In this document: piece after piece, positions 8,412 through 17,791 of the stretch
Layout: every line of letters begins with the position of its first letter
Position numbering within the stretch: position 1 is the first letter of the stretch
NCBI GenBank assembly: GCA_006969625.1
Contig: CP030885.1
Coordinates: forward strand, 1,488,001 to 1,552,000
Length of the DNA stretch: 64,000 nt
Direction of reading: 5' to 3'
Source of the DNA: Rhodospirillaceae bacterium
GTDB taxonomy: Bacteria; Pseudomonadota; Alphaproteobacteria; Kiloniellales; DSM-21159
Notes under the pieces: generated by a model
The model's database searches: none
Seen by the model: the letters and a program-made list of their open reading frames with translations, nothing else
Told to the model about the DNA's origin: nothing
Program-made: the position numbers and the translations under genes

Positions 8412-9446
8412 ATGGTGACCAACCGCATGATGATGCGTGCGCTGCCTTCCAGCGACCTGGCGGTCGAGACGCCGACGGAATTCGGCGGGGACGCGCTCGC
8501 CTGGGCCGCGTGGCTCTACTACGGCGAATCCCTGACCCAGAACGAGGTCGCCGCGGCGCTCGGCGTCTCGCGCGCGTCCGTGGCCAACTACCTTGCGGAG
8601 GCGCGCCGGCGCGGGCTGGTGACGATCAGTCTGGATCCGGCGCTGCTGGGCACCGTGCAGCTCGGGCGCGCGCTGGCCGAGCGCTACGGGCTCGCCGGCG
8701 CCTATGTCGCACCGGCAGACGAGGGGGCGGCAGAGGCCGCAGCCGAGCCCGCCGAGCAGGCGATGCGGCTGCGCCGGCGGATCGGACGCGCGGCGGCGCA
8801 GATGCTGGCGCCCTGGCTGACCGACGGCAACACCGTCGGCGTCGCCTGGGGCCGCACCATGCTGGAGGTGGCCCAGGCGCTGCCGGCGAAGAGCCTGCCG
8901 GACGCCAAGATCGTGCAGATCTCCGGCAGCTCCCTGGGCGACGACGCCTCCTCGCCGGAGGCCTGCACGGCGCTCTTCGCCGGGCGGCTGGGGGCGAGCT
9001 GCCACAACTTCCATGCCCCGGCCGTGCTCAGCACCCCGGAGATCTGCGAGGCGCTGCTGGCCGAGCCGGGGCTGCGCCGCCACTTCGAGCGGCTGGATGC
9101 CGCCGACCTGACGGTCTTCGGCGTCGGCGAGCTGGGGCCTGGCACCGTTTGGTCGGATACGGACTATCTGCCGGACTCCGTCGTCGACCGCTATCTGGCG
9201 GCGGGCGGCCAGGCGGTGCTGATCGGCCGCTTCCTCGATGCGCGGGGGTGCGAGATCGACGGACCCTTGAGCGGACGGCAGATCGGCATGAGCCTGGAGC
9301 GGCTGAGGCGCATCCCGGTGCGCGTCTGCGTCGCCGGCGGCGCGGCGAAGGAGCGCGCCATCCGTGCGGTGCTTGCCGGCGGCTACGCCACGCACCTGGT
9401 GACCGACGCCGCCACGGCGGAGCGCCTATTGGACGCGGCGACATGA
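8412..9446 (+). CDS. SorC/DeoR-family sugar-binding transcriptional regulator
   Basis: 344 aa from ATG 8412; an upstream TTG (8400) would fall inside the putative operator and is less likely. The N-terminal helix-turn-helix is YYGESLTQNEVAAALGVSRASVANYLAEARRRG (about residues 37-70). The rest is the sugar-phosphate-binding domain of SorC regulators, with VAWGRTMLEVAQAL and FGVGELGPGTVW as landmarks. It would respond to a phosphorylated intermediate of the pathway and control the divergent operon and the downstream kinase, whose ATG overlaps its stop (ATGA). Confidence 0.88.
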   Translation: MVTNRMMMRALPSSDLAVETPTEFGGDALAWAAWLYYGESLTQNEVAAALGVSRASVANYLAEARRRGLVTISLDPALLGTVQLGRALAERYGLAGAYVAPADEGAAEAAAEPAEQAMRLRRRIGRAAAQMLAPWLTDGNTVGVAWGRTMLEVAQALPAKSLPDAKIVQISGSSLGDDASSPEACTALFAGRLGASCHNFHAPAVLSTPEICEALLAEPGLRRHFERLDAADLTVFGVGELGPGTVWSDTDYLPDSVVDRYLAAGGQAVLIGRFLDARGCEIDGPLSGRQIGMSLERLRRIPVRVCVAGGAAKERAIRAVLAGGYATHLVTDAATAERLLDAAT

Positions 9447-10921
9447 GTGGCGACCTGATCATCGGCCTGGACAGCTCGACCCAGTCGACCAAGGCCGTCG
9501 CCTGGACGCGCGGCGGCGAGGCGGTGGCCGAAGGACGTGCGCCTATCCCCATGGCCATGCCGCGACCGGGGCGGGTCGAGCAGGACGTCGAGGATTGGTG
9601 GACCGCCGCCTGCACCGCCCTGGGTGCGGTGACGGCCGAGATCGACCCGGGGCGCGTCGCCGGCCTGGCGATATCCAATCAGCGCGAGACGGTGGCCTTC
9701 CTGGACGCGGACCTGCGGGCCACGCGGCCGGCGATCGTCTGGCTCGACGAGCGCGCCGCCGAAGAGGTGCCGCGGTTGTGCGCCGAACTGGGCGGCGAAA
9801 CGCTGCACCGGATCGGCGGCAAGCCGCCGGACGTCACCCCGGTGATCTACCGCCTGAGCTGGCTGCGCCGGTACGAGCCGGCGGCCCTCGACGCCACCCA
9901 GATCCTCGATGTGCACGGTTTCCTGAGCGGCCGCCTGACTGGCCGGCCGACGGCGAGTTGGACCAGCGCCGACCCCTTCGGCGTCTTCGATATCGCGGAG
10001 AAGGTTTGGTCGCAGCCCTTGCTGGAGCATCTGGGTCTGGCGACGACGCAGTTCGCCGAACCGGCGCAGCCGGGAAGCCGCATCGGCGAGACCACTCCCG
10101 ACGCCGCTCGGGCGACCGGCCTGAGAACCGGAACGCCGCTGTTCGCCGCCGGCGGCGACGGCCAGTGCGCCGGCCTGGGCGTGAACGCCGTGCGCCCTGG
10201 CATCGTCTATCTCAATCTCGGCACCGCCATCATCACCGGCGCCTGGTCGGCGACGCCGCGCATCGGCCGCACCTGGCGCACCATGACCTCGCCGACCGGG
10301 AACGGCTACTTCCTCGAGGGCTGCCAGCGCGCCGGCGCCTTCTTCGTCAACTGGTTCGTCGATACCTTCGCCGGCGGCCGCGACGATCCCGGAGTCTTCG
10401 CGCGGCTGGAGGCGGCGGCGGCGGAGCTGCCGGTCGGCGCCGAAGGGGTGACGGTCTGCCCCTACCTCTCCGGCGTGATGGACCCGCACTGGGACCCGCA
10501 GGCGCGCGCCGGCTTCTACGGTCTGGGCGCCGGCCACGGCCTCGGCCATCTCTACCGCGCCGCGCTGGAGGCCCTGACGCTCGAGAGCGCGCGCTGCGTT
10601 GCGGCGATGGCGCGCGACGGCCTGGCGCCGGAACGGATCCTGGCCGTCGGCGGCGGGGCGAACAGCGCCCTGTGGCTGCGCATGATGGCCGATGCCACGG
10701 GCCTGCCGATCAGCCTGAGCGAGAGCCTCGAGGCCTCCTCCCTCGGGGCCGCCATGTCGGCCGCAGTCGGCCTCGGCTGGTTCGCCGATTTCGACGCGGC
10801 GGCCGCCACCATGAGCCGCACCGGCGCGAGCTTCGACCCGGATCCCGGCGTGCGGGATGCCTGGGCGGCGCTCTCCAGCCGCCAGGCCGAGGCGTACCGC
10901 CCCAGCGGCCACCAGCTCTGA
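9443..10921 (+). CDS. FGGY-family carbohydrate kinase, xylulokinase-like
   Basis: 492 aa. The N-terminal nucleotide-binding segment is IIGLDSSTQSTKAV. The catalytic Asp region is SADPFGVFD and GGDGQCAGLGVN. The adenosine-binding motif is AVGGGANSALWLRMMADATGLPI with a following SLGAAMSAA. Length and motif order fit xylulokinase-type FGGY kinases that phosphorylate a ketose or polyol with ATP. Translation is coupled to the SorC regulator by an ATGA overlap. The substrate cannot be fixed; the linked transporter, aldolases and dehydrogenases suggest a pentitol or tetritol/ketose. Confidence 0.88.
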   Translation: MSGDLIIGLDSSTQSTKAVAWTRGGEAVAEGRAPIPMAMPRPGRVEQDVEDWWTAACTALGAVTAEIDPGRVAGLAISNQRETVAFLDADLRATRPAIVWLDERAAEEVPRLCAELGGETLHRIGGKPPDVTPVIYRLSWLRRYEPAALDATQILDVHGFLSGRLTGRPTASWTSADPFGVFDIAEKVWSQPLLEHLGLATTQFAEPAQPGSRIGETTPDAARATGLRTGTPLFAAGGDGQCAGLGVNAVRPGIVYLNLGTAIITGAWSATPRIGRTWRTMTSPTGNGYFLEGCQRAGAFFVNWFVDTFAGGRDDPGVFARLEAAAAELPVGAEGVTVCPYLSGVMDPHWDPQARAGFYGLGAGHGLGHLYRAALEALTLESARCVAAMARDGLAPERILAVGGGANSALWLRMMADATGLPISLSESLEASSLGAAMSAAVGLGWFADFDAAAATMSRTGASFDPDPGVRDAWAALSSRQAEAYRPSGHQL

Positions 10922-11153
10922 CGCCTGCCCCGGACCGCGGCTGCGGGCTCCTTGGACAGAGCGCCGACAGGGCGCTTCCGACCTTCGTTTCGACATTCCC
11001 GTTCGCGCGCTTCGCGGTTTTCCGGCCGCGGAGATCTCGTGCCTGGCCGATCGCCCAGCTTGACATGCAAGTGCCATATGGAAAAAATTGTTCGCAACGA
11101 AAAAAATTTCACGAGATCGGTCGCCCAGATCGGTCGCACGGGAGGATCGCCTG

Positions 11154-12179
11154 TTGGCGAAGGCACCAAGAGCGCTCAGGGAGTCCGTCGAGGACACCGA
11201 CCTGGCGGCACGTGCGGCCTGGCTGCACTACGCCGGCGGCATGACCCAGAGCGCGATTGCCGAGCGCTTCGGCATCCCGACGACCCGCGCCCATCGCATG
11301 ATTGCCCGTGCGGCGAAGGACGGCTTGGTCCGCGTCTTCGTCGATGCCGAGGTCTCCGCCTGCCTGGCGTTGGAGGCCGAGCTGGCGCGCGACTTCGGCC
11401 TGGAGCACTGCACCGTGGTCCCGGACCTGGGCGAGCCGGGGCCGATCCCGCTGCGCGCCCTGGGGCTGGCCGGGGCCTCCTTCCTGATGGGGTTGCTGGA
11501 TCGTCGCGAGCACGCGGTGATCGGCGTCGGCCACGGCCGCACCATGGCTGCGATGGTCGACATGATGCCGGCCTACGACGCCGGCGGTGCGCGCTTCGTG
11601 TCGATCCTCGGCGGATTGACGCGGAAGCTCGCCGCCAATCCCTACGACGTGATCCACCGCCTGGCCGAGAAGACAGGCGCCGAGGCTTTCCTGATGCCGG
11701 CGCCGATGTTCGTGAACACGCCCGCCGACCGCCGGATGATGCTCGCCCAGGCCGGGCTGGCAGAGATCATGAAGACCATCGAGACGGCCTCGCTGTGCAT
11801 CCTCGGCATCGGTGCGGTCGACCTCTCCGGCAGCGTCGCGCGCGCCAACGCCTTCGACTCGGAGGAATCCCTCGACGAGCTGCGCCGGCGCGGCGCCCGG
11901 GCCGAGGTCCTGGGACAGTTCCTGGACGCGGCGGGGCGGTCGATCTCGACCCCCTACGACGGGCGCGTCATGGCGCCGGAGCTGGACAGCCTGCGCGGGC
12001 GCGAGGTCTACGCCATCGCCGGCGGCGGCGCGAAGGTGGCGGCGCTGGGTGCCGCCCTGCGCAGCGGCATCTTCACCGGCCTGATCACCGACGAGGCGAC
12101 GGCGGGCCTGCTGGCCCGCGGCGGCGAGAGCAAAGAAGCGAACAGGCGGGACGAAACCGCCGGTGCCAACGATCCATAA
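11154..12179 (+). CDS. SorC/DeoR-family regulator, EryD-like position
   Basis: 341 aa from TTG 11154, favoured because GGGAGGA lies 8 nt upstream; a TTG at 11088 without a good ribosome site would add 22 residues. The helix-turn-helix is LHYAGGMTQSAIAERFGIPTTRAHRMIARAAKDG near residues 25-58, and the remainder is a SorC effector domain (GVGHGRTMAAMVDMMP, ILGIGAVDLSG). A -35-like TTGACA is at 11060-11065 followed by A-rich DNA. The gene heads the second transport operon and, next to an EryA-like kinase and an EryB-like dehydrogenase, resembles the erythritol repressor EryD in role. It shares fold but not close sequence with the 8412 regulator. Confidence 0.83.
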   Translation: MAKAPRALRESVEDTDLAARAAWLHYAGGMTQSAIAERFGIPTTRAHRMIARAAKDGLVRVFVDAEVSACLALEAELARDFGLEHCTVVPDLGEPGPIPLRALGLAGASFLMGLLDRREHAVIGVGHGRTMAAMVDMMPAYDAGGARFVSILGGLTRKLAANPYDVIHRLAEKTGAEAFLMPAPMFVNTPADRRMMLAQAGLAEIMKTIETASLCILGIGAVDLSGSVARANAFDSEESLDELRRRGARAEVLGQFLDAAGRSISTPYDGRVMAPELDSLRGREVYAIAGGGAKVAALGAALRSGIFTGLITDEATAGLLARGGESKEANRRDETAGANDP

Positions 12180-12192
12180 GGGAGGAACCGAG

Positions 12193-13635
12193 ATGTTCGA
12201 GAAGGAAAAGGACCTGGTCGATGCCTTCGTCCGCGGGCAGGTCAGCCGGCGCGGCCTGCTGCGCGGCTTGGCCGCGCTCGGCGTGACCGCGGCCACGGCC
12301 GACCTGCTGATCAACCGTGCCACGACCCAGGCGCTGGCGCAGGACTTCGATTGGCAGCGCCACAGCGGCACTGGCGTCAAGCTGCTGCTGAACAAGCACC
12401 CCTACACCGACGCGATGATCGCCAACCTGGAGACCTTCACGTCGCTGACCGGTATGGAGGTCGCCTACGACGTCTTCCCCGAGGACGTCTACTTCGACAA
12501 GGTCACCGCCGCGCTCGCCTCGCGCTCCAGCGAGTACGACGCCTTCATGACCGGCGCCTACATGACCTGGACCTACGGGCCTGCGGGCTGGTGCAACGAC
12601 CTGGCCGAGTGGATCGGCGACCCGGAAAAGACGGCGCCGGGCTACGCCTGGGAAGACATGCTGCCGGGCCTGCGCGCCTCGACTGCCTGGAGCGGGCGGC
12701 CGGGCGACCCGCTGGGTGGCGAGGGCGCCAAGCAGTGGTGCATCCCTTGGGGCTTCGAGCTGAACAATCTGTCCTACAACCGGGTGATGTTCGACCAGGC
12801 CGGCGTCACGCCGCCGCAGAACATGGGCGAACTGGTCGAGGCCGCGGCCAAGCTGAACCGCGACGTCGAGGGCGCCTACGGCATCGGCGTGCGCGGCTCG
12901 CGCTCCTGGGCGACGATTCACCCCGGTTTCCTCTCGGCCTACGCCAACTTCGGCCAGAAGGACCTGAGCGTCTCCGAGGACGGCAAGCTCTCGGCCGCGA
13001 TGAACACGCCGGAGTCGAAGGACTTCCACGCCCAGTGGGTGAAGATGATTCAGGACAGCGGGCCGACCAACTGGTCGACCTACACCTGGTATCAGGTCGG
13101 CACCGACCTGGGTGCCGGCGCCTCGGCGATGATCTACGACGCGGACATCCTCGGCTTCTTCATGAACGGCGGCGACAACGCGCAGGCCGGCAACCTGGGT
13201 TATGCGCCCTTCGCCGCCAACCCGGCCGCCGATGCCCCGACGCCGAACGTCTGGGTCTGGTCGCTCGCCATGTCCGCCTTCTCGCGCAACCCGGACGCCG
13301 CCTGGTACTTCCTGCAGTGGGCCTCGGGCGTCGAGCATGCGCTGTTCGGCGCGCGCGAGCAGGACTTCGTCAATCCGGTGCGACAGTCGGTCTGGTCCGA
13401 CGAGGCGTTCCGGGCGCGCATGGACAAGTCCTACCCCGGTTACGTCCAGCAGTACGAGGCCTCGGCGCCCGGCGCGCAGATCTACTTCACGCCGCAGCCG
13501 CTGTTCTTCGACCTGACCACCGAGTGGGCGGCGACCCTGCAGGAGATGGTCGCCGACCAGGTCAGCGTCGACGAAGGGCTCGACCGTCTGGCGGAGAGCG
13601 TCGACGGCCAGCTCGCCGACGCCGGCCTCGGCTGA
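12193..13635 (+). CDS. ABC transporter substrate-binding protein, Tat-exported (polyol)
   Basis: 480 aa from ATG 12193, with AGGGAGGA just upstream. The signal is twin-arginine type: SRRGLLRGLAALGVTAA, cleavage probably after ALAQ near residue 46. The mature protein is a family-1 solute-binding protein: VAYDVFPEDVYFDKV, Trp-rich cleft segments (WTYGPAGWCNDLAEWI) and NPDAAWYFLQWASG near the C-terminus. The order binding protein, two permeases, two ATPases, kinase, FAD dehydrogenase matches the gene content of the glycerol importer operon glpVPQST of rhizobia, although the kinase looks more erythritol-like. It is followed by a hairpin. Confidence 0.9.
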   Translation: MFEKEKDLVDAFVRGQVSRRGLLRGLAALGVTAATADLLINRATTQALAQDFDWQRHSGTGVKLLLNKHPYTDAMIANLETFTSLTGMEVAYDVFPEDVYFDKVTAALASRSSEYDAFMTGAYMTWTYGPAGWCNDLAEWIGDPEKTAPGYAWEDMLPGLRASTAWSGRPGDPLGGEGAKQWCIPWGFELNNLSYNRVMFDQAGVTPPQNMGELVEAAAKLNRDVEGAYGIGVRGSRSWATIHPGFLSAYANFGQKDLSVSEDGKLSAAMNTPESKDFHAQWVKMIQDSGPTNWSTYTWYQVGTDLGAGASAMIYDADILGFFMNGGDNAQAGNLGYAPFAANPAADAPTPNVWVWSLAMSAFSRNPDAAWYFLQWASGVEHALFGAREQDFVNPVRQSVWSDEAFRARMDKSYPGYVQQYEASAPGAQIYFTPQPLFFDLTTEWAATLQEMVADQVSVDEGLDRLAESVDGQLADAGLG

Positions 13636-13656
13636 ACCTCCGGTCCCGCTCCGGCA

Positions 13657-13688
13657 GGCGCCGCACCGTACCGCTGCGGTGCGGCGCC
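13657..13688 (+). terminator. Intra-operon hairpin after the second binding-protein gene
   Basis: 12-bp perfect arms at 13657-13668 and 13677-13688 with an 8-nt loop, beginning 21 bp after the binding-protein stop codon and ahead of the permease gene. It mirrors the hairpin behind the binding-protein gene of the first cluster (2759-2786). There is no T-run, so attenuation or mRNA 3' protection is more likely than full termination. Confidence 0.55.
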
Positions 13689-13745
13689 GCTGCCGCCGGC
13701 GGGCGAAGCCCGACGCCGGGAACCCCCTGACCTAAGCACGAGGCC

Positions 13746-14672
13746 ATGGCCGTCACCGCCGACATCGACGGAGCCGCCCGCCGCCGTTTCCGGATCGGCA
13801 CGCGCGCGCTGCCCTATCTGCTCAGCCTTCCAGCGCTGCTGGTGTGCATCGGGATCCTGATCCCCTTCTTCACCGCGGTGTACTACTCGCTGCAGCGCTA
13901 CCGCCTCAGCCAGCCCTGGGCGCGGGAGATGAACTGGGGCGAGACCTACTGGCAACTTCTGACGGACCCGAGTTTCTGGAATACCCTGCAGGTCTCGCTG
14001 GCCTACACCTTTTTTGCGGTCGGCCTGCAACTCGTCCTCGGCCTCGGTATCGCGCTGTTGCTGCAAGAGCGCACGCGTCTCAACAACGTCGTCTCCATCA
14101 TGCTGCTGCTGCCGCTGATGACGGCGCCGGCGCTGGCGGCCCTGATGTGGAAGCTGATGACCAACCCGAACTTCGGGATCCTCAGCTACTTCGTCACGCT
14201 GCTTGGGGTCGAGGATTTCCGCTGGGCCTCCTCGCCCGAGACGGCGCTGATGACCGTCGTCCTGGTCGACGTCTGGGTCTACACGCCCTTTATCATGATC
14301 CTGTTGCTGGCCGGACTACGCAGCCTGCCGCGCCAGCCCTTCGAGGCGGCGGCGCTGGACGGCGTACCGCGCAGCTTCGTCTTCCTGCGCATCACCCTGC
14401 CGATGCTGATGCCCTACATCCTGACCGCCGTGCTGTTCCGCCTGCTCGAGGCGATCCAGCAGTTCGATATCATCTACGCGATGACCCAGGGCGGTCCAGG
14501 CAACACGCTGATGGTCTTCCAGGTGGAGGCCTACCTGAACTTCTTCCAGTCGACCAACGTCGCCCGCTCGGCGGCGCTGCTGCTGATCCTTTGGGCGATC
14601 ACCTTCGCCATCTCCAACGTCTTCATCAAGAACTGGCTGCGCCTGCGCGAGCGGGCGCGCGGGGAGATCTGA
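13746..14672 (+). CDS. ABC transporter permease, MalF/UgpA type
   Basis: 308 aa with about six membrane spans, starting with ALPYLLSLPALLVCIGILIPFF. The EAA loop FEAAALDGVPRSFVFLRITLPMLM near residues 200-223 docks onto the ATPase subunits. A strongly basic N-terminus (ARRRFRIG) fits a cytoplasmic start. It lies 110 bp downstream of the binding-protein gene and 3 bp before the second permease. Confidence 0.9.
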   Translation: MAVTADIDGAARRRFRIGTRALPYLLSLPALLVCIGILIPFFTAVYYSLQRYRLSQPWAREMNWGETYWQLLTDPSFWNTLQVSLAYTFFAVGLQLVLGLGIALLLQERTRLNNVVSIMLLLPLMTAPALAALMWKLMTNPNFGILSYFVTLLGVEDFRWASSPETALMTVVLVDVWVYTPFIMILLLAGLRSLPRQPFEAAALDGVPRSFVFLRITLPMLMPYILTAVLFRLLEAIQQFDIIYAMTQGGPGNTLMVFQVEAYLNFFQSTNVARSAALLLILWAITFAISNVFIKNWLRLRERARGEI

Positions 14673-14675
14673 GTC

Positions 14676-15533
14676 ATGGACCATGCCTCGCGCCTGGAGC
14701 GGATCCTGCGCGGCATCGCCATCGCCGCCATGGTGTTGTTCTTCATGTTCCCGATCTTCTGGATCCTCCTGATGTCGTTCCAGACGAACGAGACGATCCT
14801 GCGCAACCCCCCGTCGATGGCCTTTGCGCCGACGCTGTCGAACTACGCGGCGCTGCTGACCGGGCGGCTGGATACGGCGGCCGGCACGCTAGACATCGAC
14901 TTCATGCAGAACCTGAAGAACTCGGTGATCCTCTCGGTCTTCTCCGTCGCGGTCGCCCTGCTGCTGGGCGTGCCGGCCGCCTATGCCTTCGCGCGCCACA
15001 AATTCCGCGGCTCGGAGGACATCGCCTTCACCCTTCTGTCGTTTCGCTTCGCGCCACCCTTGCTGGTCGTGCTGCCGCTCGCGCTCTACTTCCAGGACAT
15101 CGGACTGGCAGACACCTACATCGGCCTGATCTGGGTCTACCAGCTCATCTGCCTGCCGCTGATCCTGTGGATCGTGCGCGGCTACTTCGAGGACATCTCG
15201 CCTGACGTGGAGTACGCCTACCGGATCGCCGGCCATTCCTGGTTCGCCACCTTCCGGCGAATCGCGCTGCCGCTGGCAGGGCCGGGCATCGCCGCAGCCG
15301 GGTTGCTCGCCTTCATCTTCGCCTGGAACAACTTCGTCTTCGCGCTCGTGCTGGGCTCGGCCGACAAGCAGCCGGTGACCGTGGGCGCGCTCGCCTTCGT
15401 CACCGCCTCGGGGATCCAGTACGGCCAGATCGCCGCCGCCGTCGTCCTGTCGATCGCCCCGACGCTGGCACTGGCGATCTATGCGCAGCGCTACCTCGTC
15501 GAGGGCCTCTCCCTCGGCGCGGTGAAGGGGTAG
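14676..15533 (+). CDS. ABC transporter permease, MalG/UgpE type
   Basis: 285 aa, six predicted spans, first AIAAMVLFFMFPIFWILLMSF. The EAA-like loop is around VEYAYRIAGHSWFATFRRIALPLAG, where the usual Glu-Ala-Ala reads Glu-Tyr-Ala-Tyr. The C-terminus LVEGLSLGAVKG is typical. It forms the channel with the 13746-14672 product; the gene spacing (3 bp on each side) shows an operon. Confidence 0.9.
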   Translation: MDHASRLERILRGIAIAAMVLFFMFPIFWILLMSFQTNETILRNPPSMAFAPTLSNYAALLTGRLDTAAGTLDIDFMQNLKNSVILSVFSVAVALLLGVPAAYAFARHKFRGSEDIAFTLLSFRFAPPLLVVLPLALYFQDIGLADTYIGLIWVYQLICLPLILWIVRGYFEDISPDVEYAYRIAGHSWFATFRRIALPLAGPGIAAAGLLAFIFAWNNFVFALVLGSADKQPVTVGALAFVTASGIQYGQIAAAVVLSIAPTLALAIYAQRYLVEGLSLGAVKG

Positions 15534-15536
15534 GTC

Positions 15537-16655
15537 ATGGCCGTCATCGAACTCAGCGACATCGTCAAGCGCTTCAAGGACGCCACCGTCCTGGACGGCA
15601 TTTCGCTGAGCGCCGACGAGGGCGAGACGCTGGTGCTCTTCGGTCCCTCGGGCGCCGGCAAGACGGTGCTGCTCAGGCTGATCGCCGGCGTCGTCGAACC
15701 GGACGCTGGCAACGTGCGACTCGGTGGACGCGACATGCGCGACGTGCCGCCCGAGGCGCGCAACGTCGGCATGGCCTTCCAGAACTTCGCGCTCTTTCCG
15801 CACATGACCGCCTACGACAACATCGCCAGTCCGCTGGCCGCCCGGCGCAGCGCGGCGGAGCGGGTGCGCGAAGGGGTCGAGCGGGTGGCGCGGCTGCTCA
15901 AGATCGACCACGTCCTGCATCACTCGCCGCGCGCCTTGTCCAACGGCCAGAAGCAGCGCACGGCGCTGGCGCGCGCGCTTGCCGGTTCGCCGGCGGTGCT
16001 GCTGCTCGACGACCCGCTGCGCAACGTCGACGCCAAGCTGCGCTTCGAGATGCGCCTGGAGCTGCCGCGTCTGCTCGCCGCCGAGCGGGCGACGACTCTC
16101 TACGTCACCCAGGACTACAGGGAGGCCATGGCGCTGGGCGACCGCATCGCCGTCATGCTGCGCGGCCGGATTGCCCAGCTCGGCACGCCGGAGGAAATCT
16201 ACCTGGCGCCTGCCTCGCTCGAGATCGCGCGGCTTTTCGGCGATCCGACGATCAACGTCCTCGACGTGACGCCGGAGCGCGACGCCGAAGGTCCCTTCGT
16301 GCGGTTGTCCAGGCTGCGCGCGCCGATCGACCCCGGCCTCGACCGGGCGGTCGGCCGGCCGTGTGCCTTGGGGTTGCGCCCGGAGGCCATCCGCTTCGTC
16401 GAGGCCGGGCAGCGCGGCGCCATTCCGGTGACGATCGAGGCGGAGACGCCGCTCAACGAGAAGACCGTGACGCTGGCGACCACCGCGCGCGGCCGAGAGA
16501 TCCTCGTCTCACGTCCGTCCGGCACCTCGGCGCCGACGGAGGGGCTGGCGCATATCGCCGTCGACAGCGCCCACGCGCTGCTGTTCGACCGCGAGACCGG
16601 GCTGCGGATCCTGCCCGAGGGCAAGCGGGCCGACGTCAGGGGGGCTGCAGCATGA
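15537..16655 (+). CDS. ABC transporter ATP-binding protein with altered catalytic motifs
   Basis: 372 aa. Walker A is normal (GPSGAGKTVLL near residue 37) and the Q-loop is AFQNFALFP. The signature is LSNGQKQR instead of LSGGQ, Walker B reads LLLDDP with Asp where the catalytic Glu is expected, and the H-loop is VTQD with Gln replacing His. These changes argue that the hydrolytic site completed by this subunit's Walker B and H-loop is weak. The next gene encodes a second, different ATPase, so a heterodimer with one good and one poor site is likely, comparable in gene layout to the GlpS/GlpT pair of rhizobial glycerol transporters. Confidence 0.88.
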   Translation: MAVIELSDIVKRFKDATVLDGISLSADEGETLVLFGPSGAGKTVLLRLIAGVVEPDAGNVRLGGRDMRDVPPEARNVGMAFQNFALFPHMTAYDNIASPLAARRSAAERVREGVERVARLLKIDHVLHHSPRALSNGQKQRTALARALAGSPAVLLLDDPLRNVDAKLRFEMRLELPRLLAAERATTLYVTQDYREAMALGDRIAVMLRGRIAQLGTPEEIYLAPASLEIARLFGDPTINVLDVTPERDAEGPFVRLSRLRAPIDPGLDRAVGRPCALGLRPEAIRFVEAGQRGAIPVTIEAETPLNEKTVTLATTARGREILVSRPSGTSAPTEGLAHIAVDSAHALLFDRETGLRILPEGKRADVRGAAA

Positions 16656-17791
16656 ACGAGCCGCTGCTGGTCCTCGAGCGCGTGGACAAGGTCTACGACC
16701 CCGACAGCGCGCATCCGGTGCGCGCAGTGCAGGGCCTGGACATGCGCGTCCACGCGGGCGAGATCGTCGCGCTGCTGGGGTCCTCCGGCTGCGGCAAGAC
16801 CTCGACGCTGCGCATGATCGCCGGCTTCGAGGAGGTGACGGCGGGAAGCATTCGCTTGAAGGGGCGGGAGATCCACCGGCTGGCGCCGGCGCGCCGCGGT
16901 GTGGCCATGGCCTTCGAAGGCTATTCGCTCTACCCGCCGCTGACGGTGCGCGAGAACATCGCCTTCGCCCTGAAGTCGGCGAGGCTGAAGCGCGAGGAGG
17001 TCGACAGGCGGGTGCGGGAGATCGCCCACCTGCTGGAGATCGAGGATATCCTCGAGCGCTATCCCTCCTCCATCTCCGGCGGGCAGCAGCAGCGTGCCAG
17101 CCTGGGCCGGGCGCTGATCCGGCACGCCGACCTGCATCTGCTCGACGAGCCGATGGGCCAGCTCGAGCCACAGCTCCGGGCCCTGTTGCGCGGCCGCATC
17201 AAGCATCACGTCAAGGAGCGGGGCCTGACCGCGATCCTGGTCACCCATGACCAGACCGAGGCGAACGCCCTGGCCGACCGCATCGCCGTGATGGAAGGCG
17301 GTGTGCTGCAGCAGTTCGCGACGCCGGCGGCGCTGAAGGAGGCGCCGGCCAACCTCTTCACCGGCACCTTCATCGGCGAGCCGCCGATGAACGTCTTCGC
17401 CGCCGAGGCGCGGGGCGGTTCCGGGCGCCTGCGCCTGCGGCTGGATCACGGATCCGAACTGGACTATCCCGAGGACGCCTTCGAGGCCGGCGTGCGCGCG
17501 CGCATGCTGGAGTGCCGCCGCATCGTCCTCGGGGTGCGCCCGCACGCCGTTTCGGTAGCCGCCGAAGGACACGCCGGCCCGCTGCGGGCGCGCGTCACGG
17601 CCAACCAGTGGCTCGGCGACCAGACGCACATCGCGGCCGAGTTCGCCGGCGGGCTGCTGGTCGCGGTGGAGCACCACCGCGCTGCCGTGCGGCCGGGCGA
17701 GACGATCGGGATCGCCTTCGCGGCGGACGACCTGCACGTCTTCGATGCCGAGAGCGGCGCCGCGCTCAGTCATGGAGGCCGCGCGGCATGA
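16652..17791 (+). CDS. ABC transporter ATP-binding protein, partner subunit
   Basis: 379 aa from ATG 16652, overlapping the previous stop (ATGA). Walker A GSSGCGKTST, signature ISGGQQQR, Walker B LHLLDEP and H-loop VTHD are intact. The Q-loop, however, reads AFEGYSLYPP with Glu in place of Gln. It presumably supplies the competent Walker B and H-loop side of a heterodimer with the 15537-16655 product. The C-terminal regulatory domain contains GVRPHAVSV. It overlaps the kinase gene downstream by ATGA. Confidence 0.88.
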   Translation: MNEPLLVLERVDKVYDPDSAHPVRAVQGLDMRVHAGEIVALLGSSGCGKTSTLRMIAGFEEVTAGSIRLKGREIHRLAPARRGVAMAFEGYSLYPPLTVRENIAFALKSARLKREEVDRRVREIAHLLEIEDILERYPSSISGGQQQRASLGRALIRHADLHLLDEPMGQLEPQLRALLRGRIKHHVKERGLTAILVTHDQTEANALADRIAVMEGGVLQQFATPAALKEAPANLFTGTFIGEPPMNVFAAEARGGSGRLRLRLDHGSELDYPEDAFEAGVRARMLECRRIVLGVRPHAVSVAAEGHAGPLRARVTANQWLGDQTHIAAEFAGGLLVAVEHHRAAVRPGETIGIAFAADDLHVFDAESGAALSHGGRAA

